A stretch of DNA of 43,018 nt from a virus, in the IMG/VR virus record IMGVR_UViG_3300009034_000088, positions 1 to 43,018 of that record. One strand, written 5' to 3'. The first letter of the stretch is position 1; each line of letters starts with the position of its first letter. Below the pieces are notes generated by a model, which was not told the DNA's origin, did not search any database, and saw nothing but the letters and a program-made list of their open reading frames with translations. Positions 23,415-30,600 of the stretch are shown here, one piece after another. The translations under genes were made by a program, and so were the position numbers.

Positions 23415-25502
23415 TTATTCCCACAATAAAGTACAATGACAATTTATTATCTGCGCGGCAGTTCCATTGAAGTCACCCGGATAAAGCATTTGGCAATCAC
23501 TAAACACAAAATAGTCATCTTTTGAAATTCCTTCGACCGTTTGTGCATCCATTGCCTGATGCTCAGGGCGCGGATCCTCCACTGTGACCGAATGGAGCCA
23601 AGATTTTTTAGAGATATACATGTTCTCCTGAGAATAGGTGTACTCCCCGGCGTTCCTTGCCCCTCCCATCTCTGTTATCGCTATCCTGTTTGCCTTCCAA
23701 AGCTCGGTCTCATCGAACCACTTGAGGAAACCCTTCCGCACCTCTGACAGGGTCTTGCCCTCGTCTATCATCCCCCTCAGCAGTTGCTTCACCTCGTTAT
23801 GGTATTTCACCGCTACCGTCTTTATTGCCGATTCCCTATTGACAAGCCTGCTCACCGCCTCCGTGTAGTCGGGGCTCCAGTCTATGTCGAACCCGACCTC
23901 CGCAACCATGTCCGTGAATCCGCTCTCCATGGCGAGCAATATCTCAGCCTTCATGACTTCCCACAGCTCGCTTTCCATGTCCCCCGCAGGGATGACTATG
24001 AAATCGGTGATGTCCTTTGTCCGTATCTCCGCTGAGCTTTTCCCGAAGTTGATGATGTTTTTGGCAATCTTATTCGCCCACTGTTTGTATAATCTCCTCA
24101 CTACCTTCTCGCAGTGGTTCTCAAGCCTCTTGGTCATCTCCACATGGACCCGCTTCTTCCTCTCGCATATCTCCTGCCTGACAGATTTGTCAACCATCCC
24201 GGGCAATGATTTTGAAGGAGATCCCCCTGCCGCAAGGGGCAATATAGCCATCGGAGCAAGAGGAGTTTTGCCCCATCCTGCTGGATCCATGCCCTCTCTT
24301 TTTCTCTCTTCATTTACTGATGTCATGTAGGTTTTCAGCCTTGACTCCCTATCCTTAAGCAGAAATTCCTTGTCTTCGGGCACGACGTTCTCGAACTCCA
24401 CATAGTAGTGCCCCGTGGTCGATCTGTACAGGGGCATTATCTTCTCGTTTATCTTCTCGGCCACAAGATTGAGCCTCGGGGTGATGCAGTTCTTCATGTA
24501 CAGATAGATCAGGGCATCGGCAACGCTCCTGTTGGCGACTTCCTTGCCTATGCCCACAAGGAGGGGAGACATATCGAAGAACGAGCAGACTTCCTCCCTT
24601 GAGAACTTGTTGCTCTCTATGAAGTCCAATTCCTGCGGAGTGGGGGCGAGCAGTTTCGCCTTCGTGCCATGGGTCAATAATGCCACTTTGCTCGCTTTTG
24701 ATGAGCTCCTAAAGAGCCTGTTCCACCGGGACAGATTCCTGTCAACTTCCTGCTCTATGAGTGGCTGGTCTGTTTCGAGAATGACATCGGGCCTCGCTCT
24801 GTTCTTGTACAGCGCATCCATGTAGTCGTCCATATACTCCTTTGTGTTGACATCGTGCATAGCCGCCTCCACCGGGCCCATCCCGTAATACAGAGACCTC
24901 GGATTGGCATACTTGAAATGGACTATCTCATCCTCGGCGAAGGCAGTCTGCCCAGCTCCCCCGTCGTTGTAGATGTATCCCCGGATGAACTTCTCTTTAT
25001 CTGGTATAATTTCCATATAATGCGCCGGTACAAGCCACAATTCCTGCGGCATCCCGATCGTGTTTTTAGGAAGGTACCAATACGAGTTGCCCGTCAGGTC
25101 AAGGAACGTCTGGTTCTCCTCCTTGAGCTCACGCTTGTTCTTGAACTGGTTAACCCTGTTGAACAGATCCAGAAAGATATGCTTTTCTATTTCGGTTGAC
25201 GCCTTGGTGCGGGAATTGTAGTGAAACATCTTGAGCTCTGTCGACCCTATGTCCGTCGCTATCATCGACACGCACTTGTAGATCCATCCCTCGTAGGAAT
25301 CCACATAAGTCTTATAGTCACCGGGTTGAAGTTTCGGCACTCCCGACTCGTAGGAAGGCACAAGCCCGCTTGGAAATACTGATTGATATGCTTTATACAT
25401 CAAGGCGAATCTTGCCGCCTGCCTGATTTCCAGATGCCTCTTGACTGCCTGTATTAGACCTTGCATAACAAAAAAGAGCCCAACCCGACAAGCAGACCTC
25501 AT
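23415..25502 (-). CDS. Portal protein fused to MuF/SPP1 gp7-like minor head protein (695 aa)
   Basis: Residues 1 to about 430 are a portal: 'YVDSYEGWIYKCVSMIATD', 'DLTGNSYWYLPKNTIGMP', 'HFKYANPRSLYYGMGPVEAA', 'FDMSPLLVGIGK', and a C-terminal crown-like helix. Residues about 440-695 are a head-morphogenesis domain, seen as 'WLHSVTVEDPRPEHQAMDAQ', 'LYPGDFNGTAAQIINCHCTL'. These are separate neighbouring genes in many phages; here they are one frame. The ATG at 25502 follows GAGGG by seven bases and overlaps a strong hairpin (25470-25528); an in-frame ATG at 25466 is the alternative start. Confidence 0.85.
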   Translation of the reverse strand: MRSACRVGLFFVMQGLIQAVKRHLEIRQAARFALMYKAYQSVFPSGLVPSYESGVPKLQPGDYKTYVDSYEGWIYKCVSMIATDIGSTELKMFHYNSRTKASTEIEKHIFLDLFNRVNQFKNKRELKEENQTFLDLTGNSYWYLPKNTIGMPQELWLVPAHYMEIIPDKEKFIRGYIYNDGGAGQTAFAEDEIVHFKYANPRSLYYGMGPVEAAMHDVNTKEYMDDYMDALYKNRARPDVILETDQPLIEQEVDRNLSRWNRLFRSSSKASKVALLTHGTKAKLLAPTPQELDFIESNKFSREEVCSFFDMSPLLVGIGKEVANRSVADALIYLYMKNCITPRLNLVAEKINEKIMPLYRSTTGHYYVEFENVVPEDKEFLLKDRESRLKTYMTSVNEERKREGMDPAGWGKTPLAPMAILPLAAGGSPSKSLPGMVDKSVRQEICERKKRVHVEMTKRLENHCEKVVRRLYKQWANKIAKNIINFGKSSAEIRTKDITDFIVIPAGDMESELWEVMKAEILLAMESGFTDMVAEVGFDIDWSPDYTEAVSRLVNRESAIKTVAVKYHNEVKQLLRGMIDEGKTLSEVRKGFLKWFDETELWKANRIAITEMGGARNAGEYTYSQENMYISKKSWLHSVTVEDPRPEHQAMDAQTVEGISKDDYFVFSDCQMLYPGDFNGTAAQIINCHCTLLWE

Positions 25503-25528
25503 TGAAAGGCCCTCTGTCAGGCGGGCTC
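25470..25528 (-). terminator. Strong hairpin with U-run overlapping the portal start
   Basis: On the minus strand GAGCCCG-CCTGACA (25528-25515) pairs with TGTCGGG-T-TGGGCTC (25490-25476), with an inner GGCCT/AGGTC stem, and is followed by six T. This is a textbook intrinsic terminator, yet it contains the ribosome site and first codons of the portal gene. It may act as an attenuator between the terminase and capsid parts of the late operon. Confidence 0.75.
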
Positions 25529-25571
25529 CTCTTCAGTAACCCTGTTTAAACTATTTTAAAGAGCTAATTAT

Positions 25572-25691
25572 TTACCAATCCCAAACTACTACACCATTCA
25601 AGCGTATGAATGCCAATGCCCGACCTTTTGCATTTTCAATCCAGCCAAGCCAGCCAACTCTTTTGGGATTCTTATATAATTTTAGAATCAT
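25572..25691 (-). CDS. Small conserved-looking phage protein (39 aa)
   Basis: AGGAGA precedes the ATG at 25691 by five to six bases. The peptide reads MILKLYKNPKRVGWLGWIEN, then a basic strand (KGRALAFIRLNGVVVWDW) and stops. Both halves look like paired beta strands, forming one small sheet. It lies between terminase-adjacent genes and the terminator. No function known; the strong ribosome site and the compact strand pattern argue for a real gene. Confidence 0.6.
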   Translation of the reverse strand: MILKLYKNPKRVGWLGWIENAKGRALAFIRLNGVVVWDW

Positions 25692-25700
25692 CTTGCTCTC

Positions 25701-25952
25701 CTAACTAAGTCTTATTTTGTCCTGAATTGTAGCGTCTATGAAACAGTTCCCGTCAGCGATGACAAGCCGCATCTTGCCCCTGCCGTCTGCTTTAAATAAT
25801 CGATAATATTTGATGACATCCTTTTCGTCCTCGGTCAAAACCTCATTGATAAGCCGCGCTTTTTTAATGTTTATTATTATATCCGGCATCATGCATTCAA
25901 CAAGATTGGGAAAAGTAAATATAACTTCTTTATCATCTTTCATTATGTTCAT
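25701..25952 (-). CDS. Small protein of unknown function (83 aa)
   Basis: The ATG at 25952 has only a weak purine-rich site (AAAAAAGAAA) before it; M4 (25943) is an alternative. The product has an acidic start, a strand (EVIFTFPNLVECM), a helix (DIIINIKKARLINEVLT), and 'KDVIKYYRLFKADGRGKMRLVIADGNCF' in outline. Nothing identifies a fold. It is one of three small genes between large terminase and portal. Confidence 0.5.
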   Translation of the reverse strand: MNIMKDDKEVIFTFPNLVECMMPDIIINIKKARLINEVLTEDEKDVIKYYRLFKADGRGKMRLVIADGNCFIDATIQDKIRLS

Positions 25953-25982
25953 TTTCTTTTTTCATTATCCAGCCATGCCTGT

Positions 25983-26165
25983 TTAATCGCAATTATCATT
26001 TATAAAAGCAATAAACTTTGTTAATCTATCCGCCAATGAATGTATTTTTAAAGCTTTTATTATACTCCAAAATAGTTCTCTTCCTGCTTTTTGTAATTCA
26101 ATATAAGATTCATATACTGTTGGATTCATTTCAAAAATTATCAGCAATTTAGAAAAATTAATCAT
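25983..26165 (-). CDS. Small helical protein of unknown function (60 aa)
   Basis: The ATG at 26165 follows GGGGGGATA, a good ribosome site located inside the end of the large terminase gene. The 60 residues are mostly helical (MINFSKLLIIFEMNPTVYES, LQKAGRELFWSIIKALK), with few charged clusters. The base composition is more A+T-rich than the terminase, which hints at a late insertion. No function can be proposed. Confidence 0.5.
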   Translation of the reverse strand: MINFSKLLIIFEMNPTVYESYIELQKAGRELFWSIIKALKIHSLADRLTKFIAFINDNCD

Positions 26166-27507
26166 TATCCCCCCACCATCTTTTTTCCTTCTCTTCCCAC
26201 TGCTCCCTCTCCTGCTCCTTCGTCAGCTTCGCCCCTATCATAGCAAGCTCTTTCGGGCTTGAAACATGGATCAGATCGCTCACCTTCTCGCCTATTGTGG
26301 TGTGAACGGCGTATCTCATTGTATCCATTCCGTCATCATGCGCCTTGATCATGTCCTCCTTGTCCTTGTTCGCCCAGCAATAGAGGGGGAACTCGTCCTC
26401 CGTCTTGGTGGGGAGCTTCTTCATCTGCTGCCTCATGTCGAGCTCGACAAGGGAATCCTCGACGAAGAATATCCTGCCCTCGTCGAAAAGCTTCTGGACC
26501 GACTGCTGCCCTGCGAGCCTCGACTTCTTGGCCGGGATTGTCTGTATTCCAGCAGCCCTCAAGTCCGCCATATTCTCGGCATCGTGATCGCAGATAGCGA
26601 CGGGCCATATCTTGTCCTTTTCGAAGAACTGCTTCATCTGATCGGCGTGGACAGCCACCCTCCGGCTGCTCATGTATATCTCCCTATATCTGTACCATAT
26701 ATCATCCGGCGAGATGTACCACCACTGGGCCACGAAAGGGTGATCGTACCCGAAGTCCACAGAAAGGACAACCTGCCCCTCGCCTGACATCTTGAACTGA
26801 GAGCGGGTAATTCTGTGCCTCTGAGGGTCATAGGGATAGACAATCCCCTCCACTGCCACCCATTCTCCGTCCCTGTACCGTTTGGCGAACACGCCCTTGA
26901 GTCCGTGAAGCCATTCGTACCAGCTTGAGGGGAGTATGCCCGCCGACTCTGGGATAGTGGGCATGAACAGCGACTTGTGCCCTTTGGATGTCTTCAGTAT
27001 GAGGTTCTGGTTGATCCAGTGGGAGGGGGGTCCTGGATTGCACAAGAGGAGGGTCTGGAGGAAGGACACTCCGGGCATCCTCACCGCCCGCCTTATCTTC
27101 TCGTCATAATAACTCCACGGGATTTCTGTGGCCTCCTCGATTATTGCCATTCCGCACTCCGCCGAGGCGAGCTTGTTCACGTCCTTTTCCGAGTCGAGAC
27201 CGAGCCCCCAGAATTCCGTGCCGCCCCTGATCCTGCGGAACATCATAGTCTCGTTCTGGTCCGTGACGATCTCGGCCGGAAGCCTCTCCTTGAACCTCTG
27301 CCACAGTGTCGTCCTCAAGTCTGCCTTCTTCTTCCTTATGAGATATATTTTATATTTAGGGATGTTCGCCCCGACTATTATCGCCTTGTTCACGGCGATC
27401 TCCGACTTTCCGCTGCCTCCGGGGCCCCATAATAGCAGGCTGTCGCTCTCGTCCTCGAAGCCCTGCCTCTGCTCTTGCGTGATTGCCTTAAACCTTATCT
27501 CCGCCAT
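26158..27507 (-). CDS. terL: Terminase large subunit (449 aa)
   Basis: The packaging motor ATPase and nuclease. Walker A is GPGGSGKS (28-35), Walker B is MAIIEEA (120-126), followed by the coupling-region Asn (QTLLLCNPG). The nuclease half has the RuvC-like acidic residues: Asp251 in VLSVDFGYDHP, Asp307/309 in ICDHDAEN, and Asp391/392 in AHDDGMDTMRYA. The order and spacing are complete, so the enzyme should be active. It overlaps the small terminase gene by 20 bases, and the pair forms the head of the late operon. Confidence 0.95.
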   Translation of the reverse strand: MAEIRFKAITQEQRQGFEDESDSLLLWGPGGSGKSEIAVNKAIIVGANIPKYKIYLIRKKKADLRTTLWQRFKERLPAEIVTDQNETMMFRRIRGGTEFWGLGLDSEKDVNKLASAECGMAIIEEATEIPWSYYDEKIRRAVRMPGVSFLQTLLLCNPGPPSHWINQNLILKTSKGHKSLFMPTIPESAGILPSSWYEWLHGLKGVFAKRYRDGEWVAVEGIVYPYDPQRHRITRSQFKMSGEGQVVLSVDFGYDHPFVAQWWYISPDDIWYRYREIYMSSRRVAVHADQMKQFFEKDKIWPVAICDHDAENMADLRAAGIQTIPAKKSRLAGQQSVQKLFDEGRIFFVEDSLVELDMRQQMKKLPTKTEDEFPLYCWANKDKEDMIKAHDDGMDTMRYAVHTTIGEKVSDLIHVSSPKELAMIGAKLTKEQEREQWEEKEKRWWGDND

Positions 27508-27886
27508 TGTGGTTCTTGTTGTTGTTGCCGGGTATCTTGCCTGCGCCTTCCAGGATGATCTTGAGGGGCTTTTCGCTGTTCCCGGAAACCTCCATTTTGT
27601 TTACATTGTGCCACCTGTCGGGGCATCGATTGCACAGCCAGAAAAAGGCCGCGGTCGGATTGTGTTTCGTCATGGAGAAAAGGCGGCTTTCCACCGTCTC
27701 GTTCAGCAGATGGTTTATCTCGTCCTTCTGCTCGGCGAATTCCCTGTCCTTCTTCAGCAGGTCATAAATCGCCTGCCGGGATATTCCGACGGCCCTGCAT
27801 GCGCTGACAACAGACTTTGTCTTCTCATAGGCTTCCAGCCATTGCCCTTTTTTCTTTCTGTCAAGTTTGTAATTCCCTTTAATCAT
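27488..27886 (-). CDS. terS: Terminase small subunit (132 aa)
   Basis: An N-terminal helix-turn-helix is visible in 'KTKSVVSACRAVGISRQAIY' with the DLLKKDREF recognition helix after it. A charged helical centre (EINHLLNETVESRLF) and an Asn-rich tail (KIPGNNNKNHNGGDKV) complete the protein. The small subunit binds the packaging site and recruits the large one. The nearby repeat array at 28178-28274 is a possible target. The ATG overlaps the end of the upstream gene. Confidence 0.85.
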   Translation of the reverse strand: MIKGNYKLDRKKKGQWLEAYEKTKSVVSACRAVGISRQAIYDLLKKDREFAEQKDEINHLLNETVESRLFSMTKHNPTAAFFWLCNRCPDRWHNVNKMEVSGNSEKPLKIILEGAGKIPGNNNKNHNGGDKV

Positions 27887-28064
27887 TCATTATCTCCACC
27901 AACACCGTTTCGTCCGCCTTCATGATCCTGTTCAGGTCGTTTATCAGGTCGTCCGTCGGCTGAAACGACAAAAGAACCCTCGCTCCCTTATCAAGAGAAA
28001 CGAGGGCTTTTATTTCCAGCTTTTTTATCAAAGCCTCGAACTTTACTTTCTTTTTCTCTGCCAC
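27879..28064 (-). CDS. Small protein ahead of the terminase genes (61 aa, GTG start, near-leaderless)
   Basis: The GTG at 28064 lies only one base below the predicted transcription start of the promoter at 28072-28100, so the message would be essentially leaderless. The product has a basic start (AEKKKVKFEALIKKLEI), then LDKGARVLLSFQPTDDLIN and a closing helix-strand 'ADETVLVEIMND'. This pattern of Ser/Asp and strands resembles small phage proteins of about 60-70 aa that precede terminase genes. The function is unknown. Confidence 0.55.
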   Translation of the reverse strand: MAEKKKVKFEALIKKLEIKALVSLDKGARVLLSFQPTDDLINDLNRIMKADETVLVEIMND

Positions 28065-28071
28065 TATTTTA

Positions 28072-28100
28072 TATATACTACAAAATCCCTAATTTGTCAA
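28072..28100 (-). promoter_or_regulatory. Sigma-70-type promoter of the late operon
   Basis: TTGACA (28100-28095) and TATATA (28077-28072) are 17 bp apart on the minus strand; the flank ATACTTGACAAA resembles the other three promoters. It would start the terminase and structural operon. The repeat block at 28178-28274 lies about 110-210 bases upstream of the start site. Confidence 0.75.
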
Positions 28101-28177
28101 GTATTTTTTTGAAAAAGTTTACCAAAACTGTTGTAATCTTTTGCTATTTTTCAAGGGAAGGTATGAAATTTATTCCA

Positions 28178-28226
28178 TTTAACTTATATTATATTAACTT
28201 AAACTTAACTTATATTAACTTAACTT
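28178..28226. repeat. A+T-rich TTAACTTA direct repeats
   Basis: TTAACTTA occurs at 28178, 28193, 28204, 28214 and 28219, overlapping at the end. Intervals are 15, 11, 10 and 5 bases. The block is nearly pure A+T with one C per copy and directly adjoins the GGAGTA array. It could be an easily melted element or an array of binding sites. Confidence 0.75.
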
Positions 28227-28230
28227 AGGG

Positions 28231-28274
28231 GGGAGTAGTCCGGGAGTTATCCCGGAGTAGGTCAGGAGTAAACC
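28231..28274. repeat. Four GGAGTA-type repeats with exact 11-bp period
   Basis: GGAGTAG, GGAGTTA, GGAGTAG and GGAGTAA begin at 28231, 28242, 28253 and 28264, so all copies face the same side of the helix. The array also holds the perfect palindrome CCGGGA-GTTA-TCCCGG (28239-28254) and TCAGG-AGTAAA-CCTGA. Position between the HNH gene and the small terminase suggests a cos/pac site or an operator. Confidence 0.75.
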
Positions 28275-28322
28275 TGATAACTTAATAATAGCCACAAAAT
28301 CAGCTAACAATTTTCCTAATTC

Positions 28323-28619
28323 TCACGTTTCTTCCATGTAATAGCTGTAAATCCCCTCCGACACTTCCCTGAACTGCACGCTGAACCTCTTCTCGAACGA
28401 CTTCTTTCCGATCCTGTGGACTGAGTTGCCCCCTGCCGTATGGTGCTCGGAACAGAGGGGGACCGTCTGCCTGTCGTCTGGCTTGATTCCAATCCCGTGG
28501 GGTCCCCAATGGTGGGGCTGGACCGGTCTCTTTCCGCACGCGCAGCAGCACAGATTATCCCTGATCCATTGGAGGTACTTTGGGTCTCTGAAGGTCTTAT
28601 GCTTAGGGAGTGGGTTCAT
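28323..28619 (-). CDS. HNH-type endonuclease-like protein (DUF968-like, 98 aa)
   Basis: The frame is open to 28802, but the ATG at 28619 (MNPLPKHKTFRD) overlaps the stop of the upstream membrane gene (ATGA) and follows AGGACA. The core is 'YLQWIRDNLCCCACGKRPV', then HHWGPHGIGIKPDDRQTVP, LCSEHH and a closing HRIGKKSFEKRF. Cys pairs, the HH and the final His match HNH/DUF968 phage nucleases. HNH genes next to terminase genes are common in cos phages and assist packaging; that role fits here. Confidence 0.75.
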   Translation of the reverse strand: MNPLPKHKTFRDPKYLQWIRDNLCCCACGKRPVQPHHWGPHGIGIKPDDRQTVPLCSEHHTAGGNSVHRIGKKSFEKRFSVQFREVSEGIYSYYMEET

Positions 28620-28777
28620 TGTCCTGATGTCGGCTCTTTCCGCCCGCCCAGAAAGCAGATAAATCCAACAATCGTAATTGCAAGAGAGCCCAACGCCCCA
28701 CCCCCCTGACCTGCAAGACAAGTAGCAGGAAAACTGCCAAGGCCCAAGATTATCAATACAGTGCCGATCGCTTTCAT
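28616..28777 (-). CDS. Small two-helix membrane protein (53 aa)
   Basis: GGAGG lies just upstream of the ATG at 28777. The peptide has a hydrophobic start (MKAIGTVLIILGLGSFP), a Gly-rich turn with a Cys (CLAGQGGG), and a second membrane segment (ALGSLAITIVGFICFLG), ending GRKEPTSGQ. The stop overlaps the HNH start as ATGA. It looks like a small holin-like protein, but lies in the early region. An alternative reading, a signal peptide with a lipobox-like C, is also possible. Confidence 0.6.
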   Translation of the reverse strand: MKAIGTVLIILGLGSFPATCLAGQGGGALGSLAITIVGFICFLGGRKEPTSGQ

Positions 28778-28968
28778 GGTGCCTCCTTTCTTTGTTGTTC
28801 ATCCGCCCTTCTCAATATCTCATACCGCACATAACCGCCCTCGGCTTTGTTCAGCCCGTGCCTGTTGCAGAAGTCCATGTATCGCATTGTCTTGGAGTGG
28901 ATACCTTCCACGGTCTTAAGCTCCTCAGCCCACCTGTCAGCAAGTTTCTGGATGCGGTCCTCTTTCAT
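28774..28968 (-). CDS. Small charged helical protein (64 aa)
   Basis: I start at the ATG at 28968 (MKEDRIQKLADRWAEEL), because it overlaps the stop of a 32-codon gene as ATGA; the TTG further up has no ribosome site. The product is a single charged helix followed by 'MRYMDFCNRHGLNKAEGGY' and a basic tail. It may bind nucleic acid, given its charge, but no family is visible. Confidence 0.55.
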   Translation of the reverse strand: MKEDRIQKLADRWAEELKTVEGIHSKTMRYMDFCNRHGLNKAEGGYVRYEILRRADEQQRKEAP

Positions 28969-29063
28969 TTGTTCAGGAAATCGTTCAACGCCCTGATACC
29001 GCAATCGAAGATAACCAGAAAGGCTGTGAAAATATCTGCTAAGATGTCGATCAGAATATTCAT
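28965..29063 (-). CDS. Very small hydrophobic peptide gene (32 aa)
   Basis: A perfect AGGAGG precedes the ATG at 29063, and the stop overlaps the next ATG. The peptide MNILIDILADIFTAFLVIFD (then CGIRALNDFLNK) is one amphipathic or membrane helix with acidic residues spaced through it. The strong ribosome site makes it a real translated gene. Size and hydrophobicity resemble type-I toxin or small membrane regulators, but that is only resemblance. Confidence 0.6.
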   Translation of the reverse strand: MNILIDILADIFTAFLVIFDCGIRALNDFLNK

Positions 29064-29200
29064 TTAACCTCCTTTTTCTCCTTCCGGGGGAATCTTTTCC
29101 CTTTGCTGACGCAGTATTTACAGACGGCTATCTCGCACCTATGGTCCACTTCGACACTACGTCCACAGTGGATACAGGGCATTTGTTTAAGGGTTGTCAT
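29060..29200 (-). CDS. Zinc-ribbon miniprotein (46 aa)
   Basis: The frame starts at 29200 with a weak ribosome site and ends in an ATGA overlap with the 32-aa gene. Cysteines are arranged as CIHC, then a Cys 10 residues later, then CKYC, giving a plausible zinc ribbon; the tail is strongly basic (KGKRFPRKEKKEVK). A metal-binding nucleic acid binder is the simplest reading. Function unknown. Confidence 0.6.
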   Translation of the reverse strand: MTTLKQMPCIHCGRSVEVDHRCEIAVCKYCVSKGKRFPRKEKKEVK

Positions 29201-29224
29201 ACATTTTAATTTTCTCTGGATTAT

Positions 29225-29404
29225 CTACAAAATTTTACTAATCCACAGTCCCAAAATCGTTATACCTAATACTGAATATCCACTACCACCCCAGATACCT
29301 AATACAGTAAATCCCCATATTCTAATTAATAGTTTATCACAATAATCCTCGTCATCAGTTAACATCCATCCAACTTGCCATCTATTTTTGTTCAATATTA
29401 TCAT
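29225..29404 (-). CDS. Small membrane protein (59 aa)
   Basis: AAGGAA lies directly before the ATG at 29404. An N-terminal soluble part (MIILNKNRWQVGWMLTDDED) precedes one hydrophobic, Gly- and Trp-rich segment (IWGFTVLGIWGGSGYSVLG) and a second one (ITILGLWISKIL). It overlaps the end of the preceding frame. No family recognised; the membrane topology is the only visible property. Confidence 0.55.
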   Translation of the reverse strand: MIILNKNRWQVGWMLTDDEDYCDKLLIRIWGFTVLGIWGGSGYSVLGITILGLWISKIL

Positions 29405-29537
29405 TTCCTTTCACCTTCCTCTCTATCTCTTTCAACTGCTTCACCCTCTCCTCAAGTTTTTCTATATCGTCATTGTCCAGATGCCTATACAGGTCTTGAG
29501 TGAGCAGGAACAGGTATTTGATAATATCAAGGAGTAT
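29382..29537 (-). CDS. Possible small coiled-coil protein without a clear start
   Basis: The frame from 29537 to 29382 encodes a hydrophobic start (ILLDIIKYLFLLTQDLYRHL) and a strongly charged coiled coil (EKLEERVKQLKEIERKVK), which looks coding. There is no ATG, GTG or TTG in place; the codon after the upstream TAA is ATA, and a CTG at 29513 lacks a ribosome site. Translation may be coupled to the preceding gene, or a frameshift may have removed the start. Confidence 0.4.
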   Translation of the reverse strand: MLLDIIKYLFLLTQDLYRHLDNDDIEKLEERVKQLKEIERKVKGNDNIEQK

Positions 29538-29832
29538 TTATTTCATTGGTGTCTCCAAATCTATATATAACTGTATCTACAATTGTTCCCAATCCGTTTT
29601 CACGTGTACGATAATATACAATTAGCCTGCCTATTTTTATGCCATCTATGTTTTTCCTGTAATCACAAATATCTGTATTGTGCAAGGGATAAATAGTTTT
29701 AGTCTGTTTCTCTGTCTCTTGTTTAATCGAATACCTATAACTATAAATCAGCCCGAAGGCTATGAATATCAGCAACGCCAACAACAGTCGCCTTGCGATG
29801 AACGCTATTTTATCCTCTTGAGGGTAACTCAT
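29527..29832 (-). CDS. Single-pass membrane protein (101 aa)
   Basis: GGAGGTAAA leads into the ATG at 29832. A short cytoplasmic start (MSYPQEDKIAFIARR), one membrane helix (LLLALLIFIAFGLIYSY), and a soluble strand-rich domain ('IKIGRLIVYYRTRENGLGTI', 'DTVIYRFGDTNE') follow. A small extracytoplasmic domain is likely. No enzyme motif is present. Function unknown. Confidence 0.6.
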   Translation of the reverse strand: MSYPQEDKIAFIARRLLLALLIFIAFGLIYSYRYSIKQETEKQTKTIYPLHNTDICDYRKNIDGIKIGRLIVYYRTRENGLGTIVDTVIYRFGDTNEINTP

Positions 29833-29833
29833 T

Positions 29834-30139
29834 TTACCTCCTGTTTACCCCAATCTTGTGTTTTTTAATCAACTTCAATGACTCCCGATTTGTTCCATGT
29901 CGTTCTTTGATGCTTTTGATTGCCTCCTCAAAAGTTTTTGTGAATCGGCCATATACTTCTTCTCCATAATTCAATCCCTCAATTACTCTCATCACCGATC
30001 TTTCTATTATTCTTGATTCTGTTTTTATCCGGGCTTTTATAATCTCTTCGGGAGTAGCATCCAATAAAACAAAATCATCCACAATATACGACCATAAAGC
30101 ATATTTACCATTCGGTTGTTTAATGATCTGTTGTCCCAT
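29834..30139 (-). CDS. Phage protein of unknown function (101 aa)
   Basis: The start MGQQIIKQPNGKYALWSYIV with 'DDFVLLDATPEEI' is a pattern I have seen at the N-terminus of small hypothetical phage proteins. The rest is helical and basic (IIERSVMRVIEGL, FEEAIKSIKERHG). It overlaps the end of the membrane gene upstream by 20 bases. No catalytic motif can be pointed out. Confidence 0.6.
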   Translation of the reverse strand: MGQQIIKQPNGKYALWSYIVDDFVLLDATPEEIIKARIKTESRIIERSVMRVIEGLNYGEEVYGRFTKTFEEAIKSIKERHGTNRESLKLIKKHKIGVNRR

Positions 30140-30536
30140 TTATCCCCCTATTTCCCCACATAAAATCAGCGAATCCTTCAGGCTTCACCTGATTCAGATG
30201 ATGCTCTCTCCAGACTTCAGGCGATAGATACTCATAACAGTCCTCACAGGCTTGGAGATAGCCGTCTTGGTAAGTCTTAGGCTTTTCTTCCCGTATCATC
30301 ACAGTATCCTGCTTATCTTTGCTTACATATATAAAAGTATCCCCTGCTGGCACATATCTATTTTCATACCTTACAAACATATCTTGACCTTTGTTATCTA
30401 CAAATACAATTTCAGGGTCAACTTTCACATTTTTGTATCTATCATGAGCTCTAATCATGCAAAATATAAAAATAATCATAGCACATATTATAAATATCCA
30501 GTCATGTATCGATAAGTGCTTTATATTATATCCCAT
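30120..30536 (-). CDS. Membrane-anchored protein of unknown function (138 aa)
   Basis: The start is the ATG at 30536 (MGYNIKHLS), eight bases after GGAGG; the frame is open 17 codons further without a ribosome site. One membrane helix (DWIFIICAMIIFIFCMI) is followed by a soluble part with 'FVRYENRYVPAGDTFIYVS', two Cys (ACEDCYEYLS), and His-rich WREHHLNQV. The protein should sit in the inner membrane with its main domain in the cytoplasm or outside. Confidence 0.6.
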   Translation of the reverse strand: MGYNIKHLSIHDWIFIICAMIIFIFCMIRAHDRYKNVKVDPEIVFVDNKGQDMFVRYENRYVPAGDTFIYVSKDKQDTVMIREEKPKTYQDGYLQACEDCYEYLSPEVWREHHLNQVKPEGFADFMWGNRGINGTTDH

Positions 30537-30600
30537 TTGTAGAACCTCCTTTCCTAACCCCCTTAGACTTATGCCTGAGTAGATCAAAATCCCTTCTCTA

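Noticed and set aside
28323-28802. 159-codon version of the HNH gene
   Set aside because: The first 61 codons overlap a membrane gene with a GGAGG site in another frame; the ATG at 28619 forms an ATGA overlap and begins the family core.
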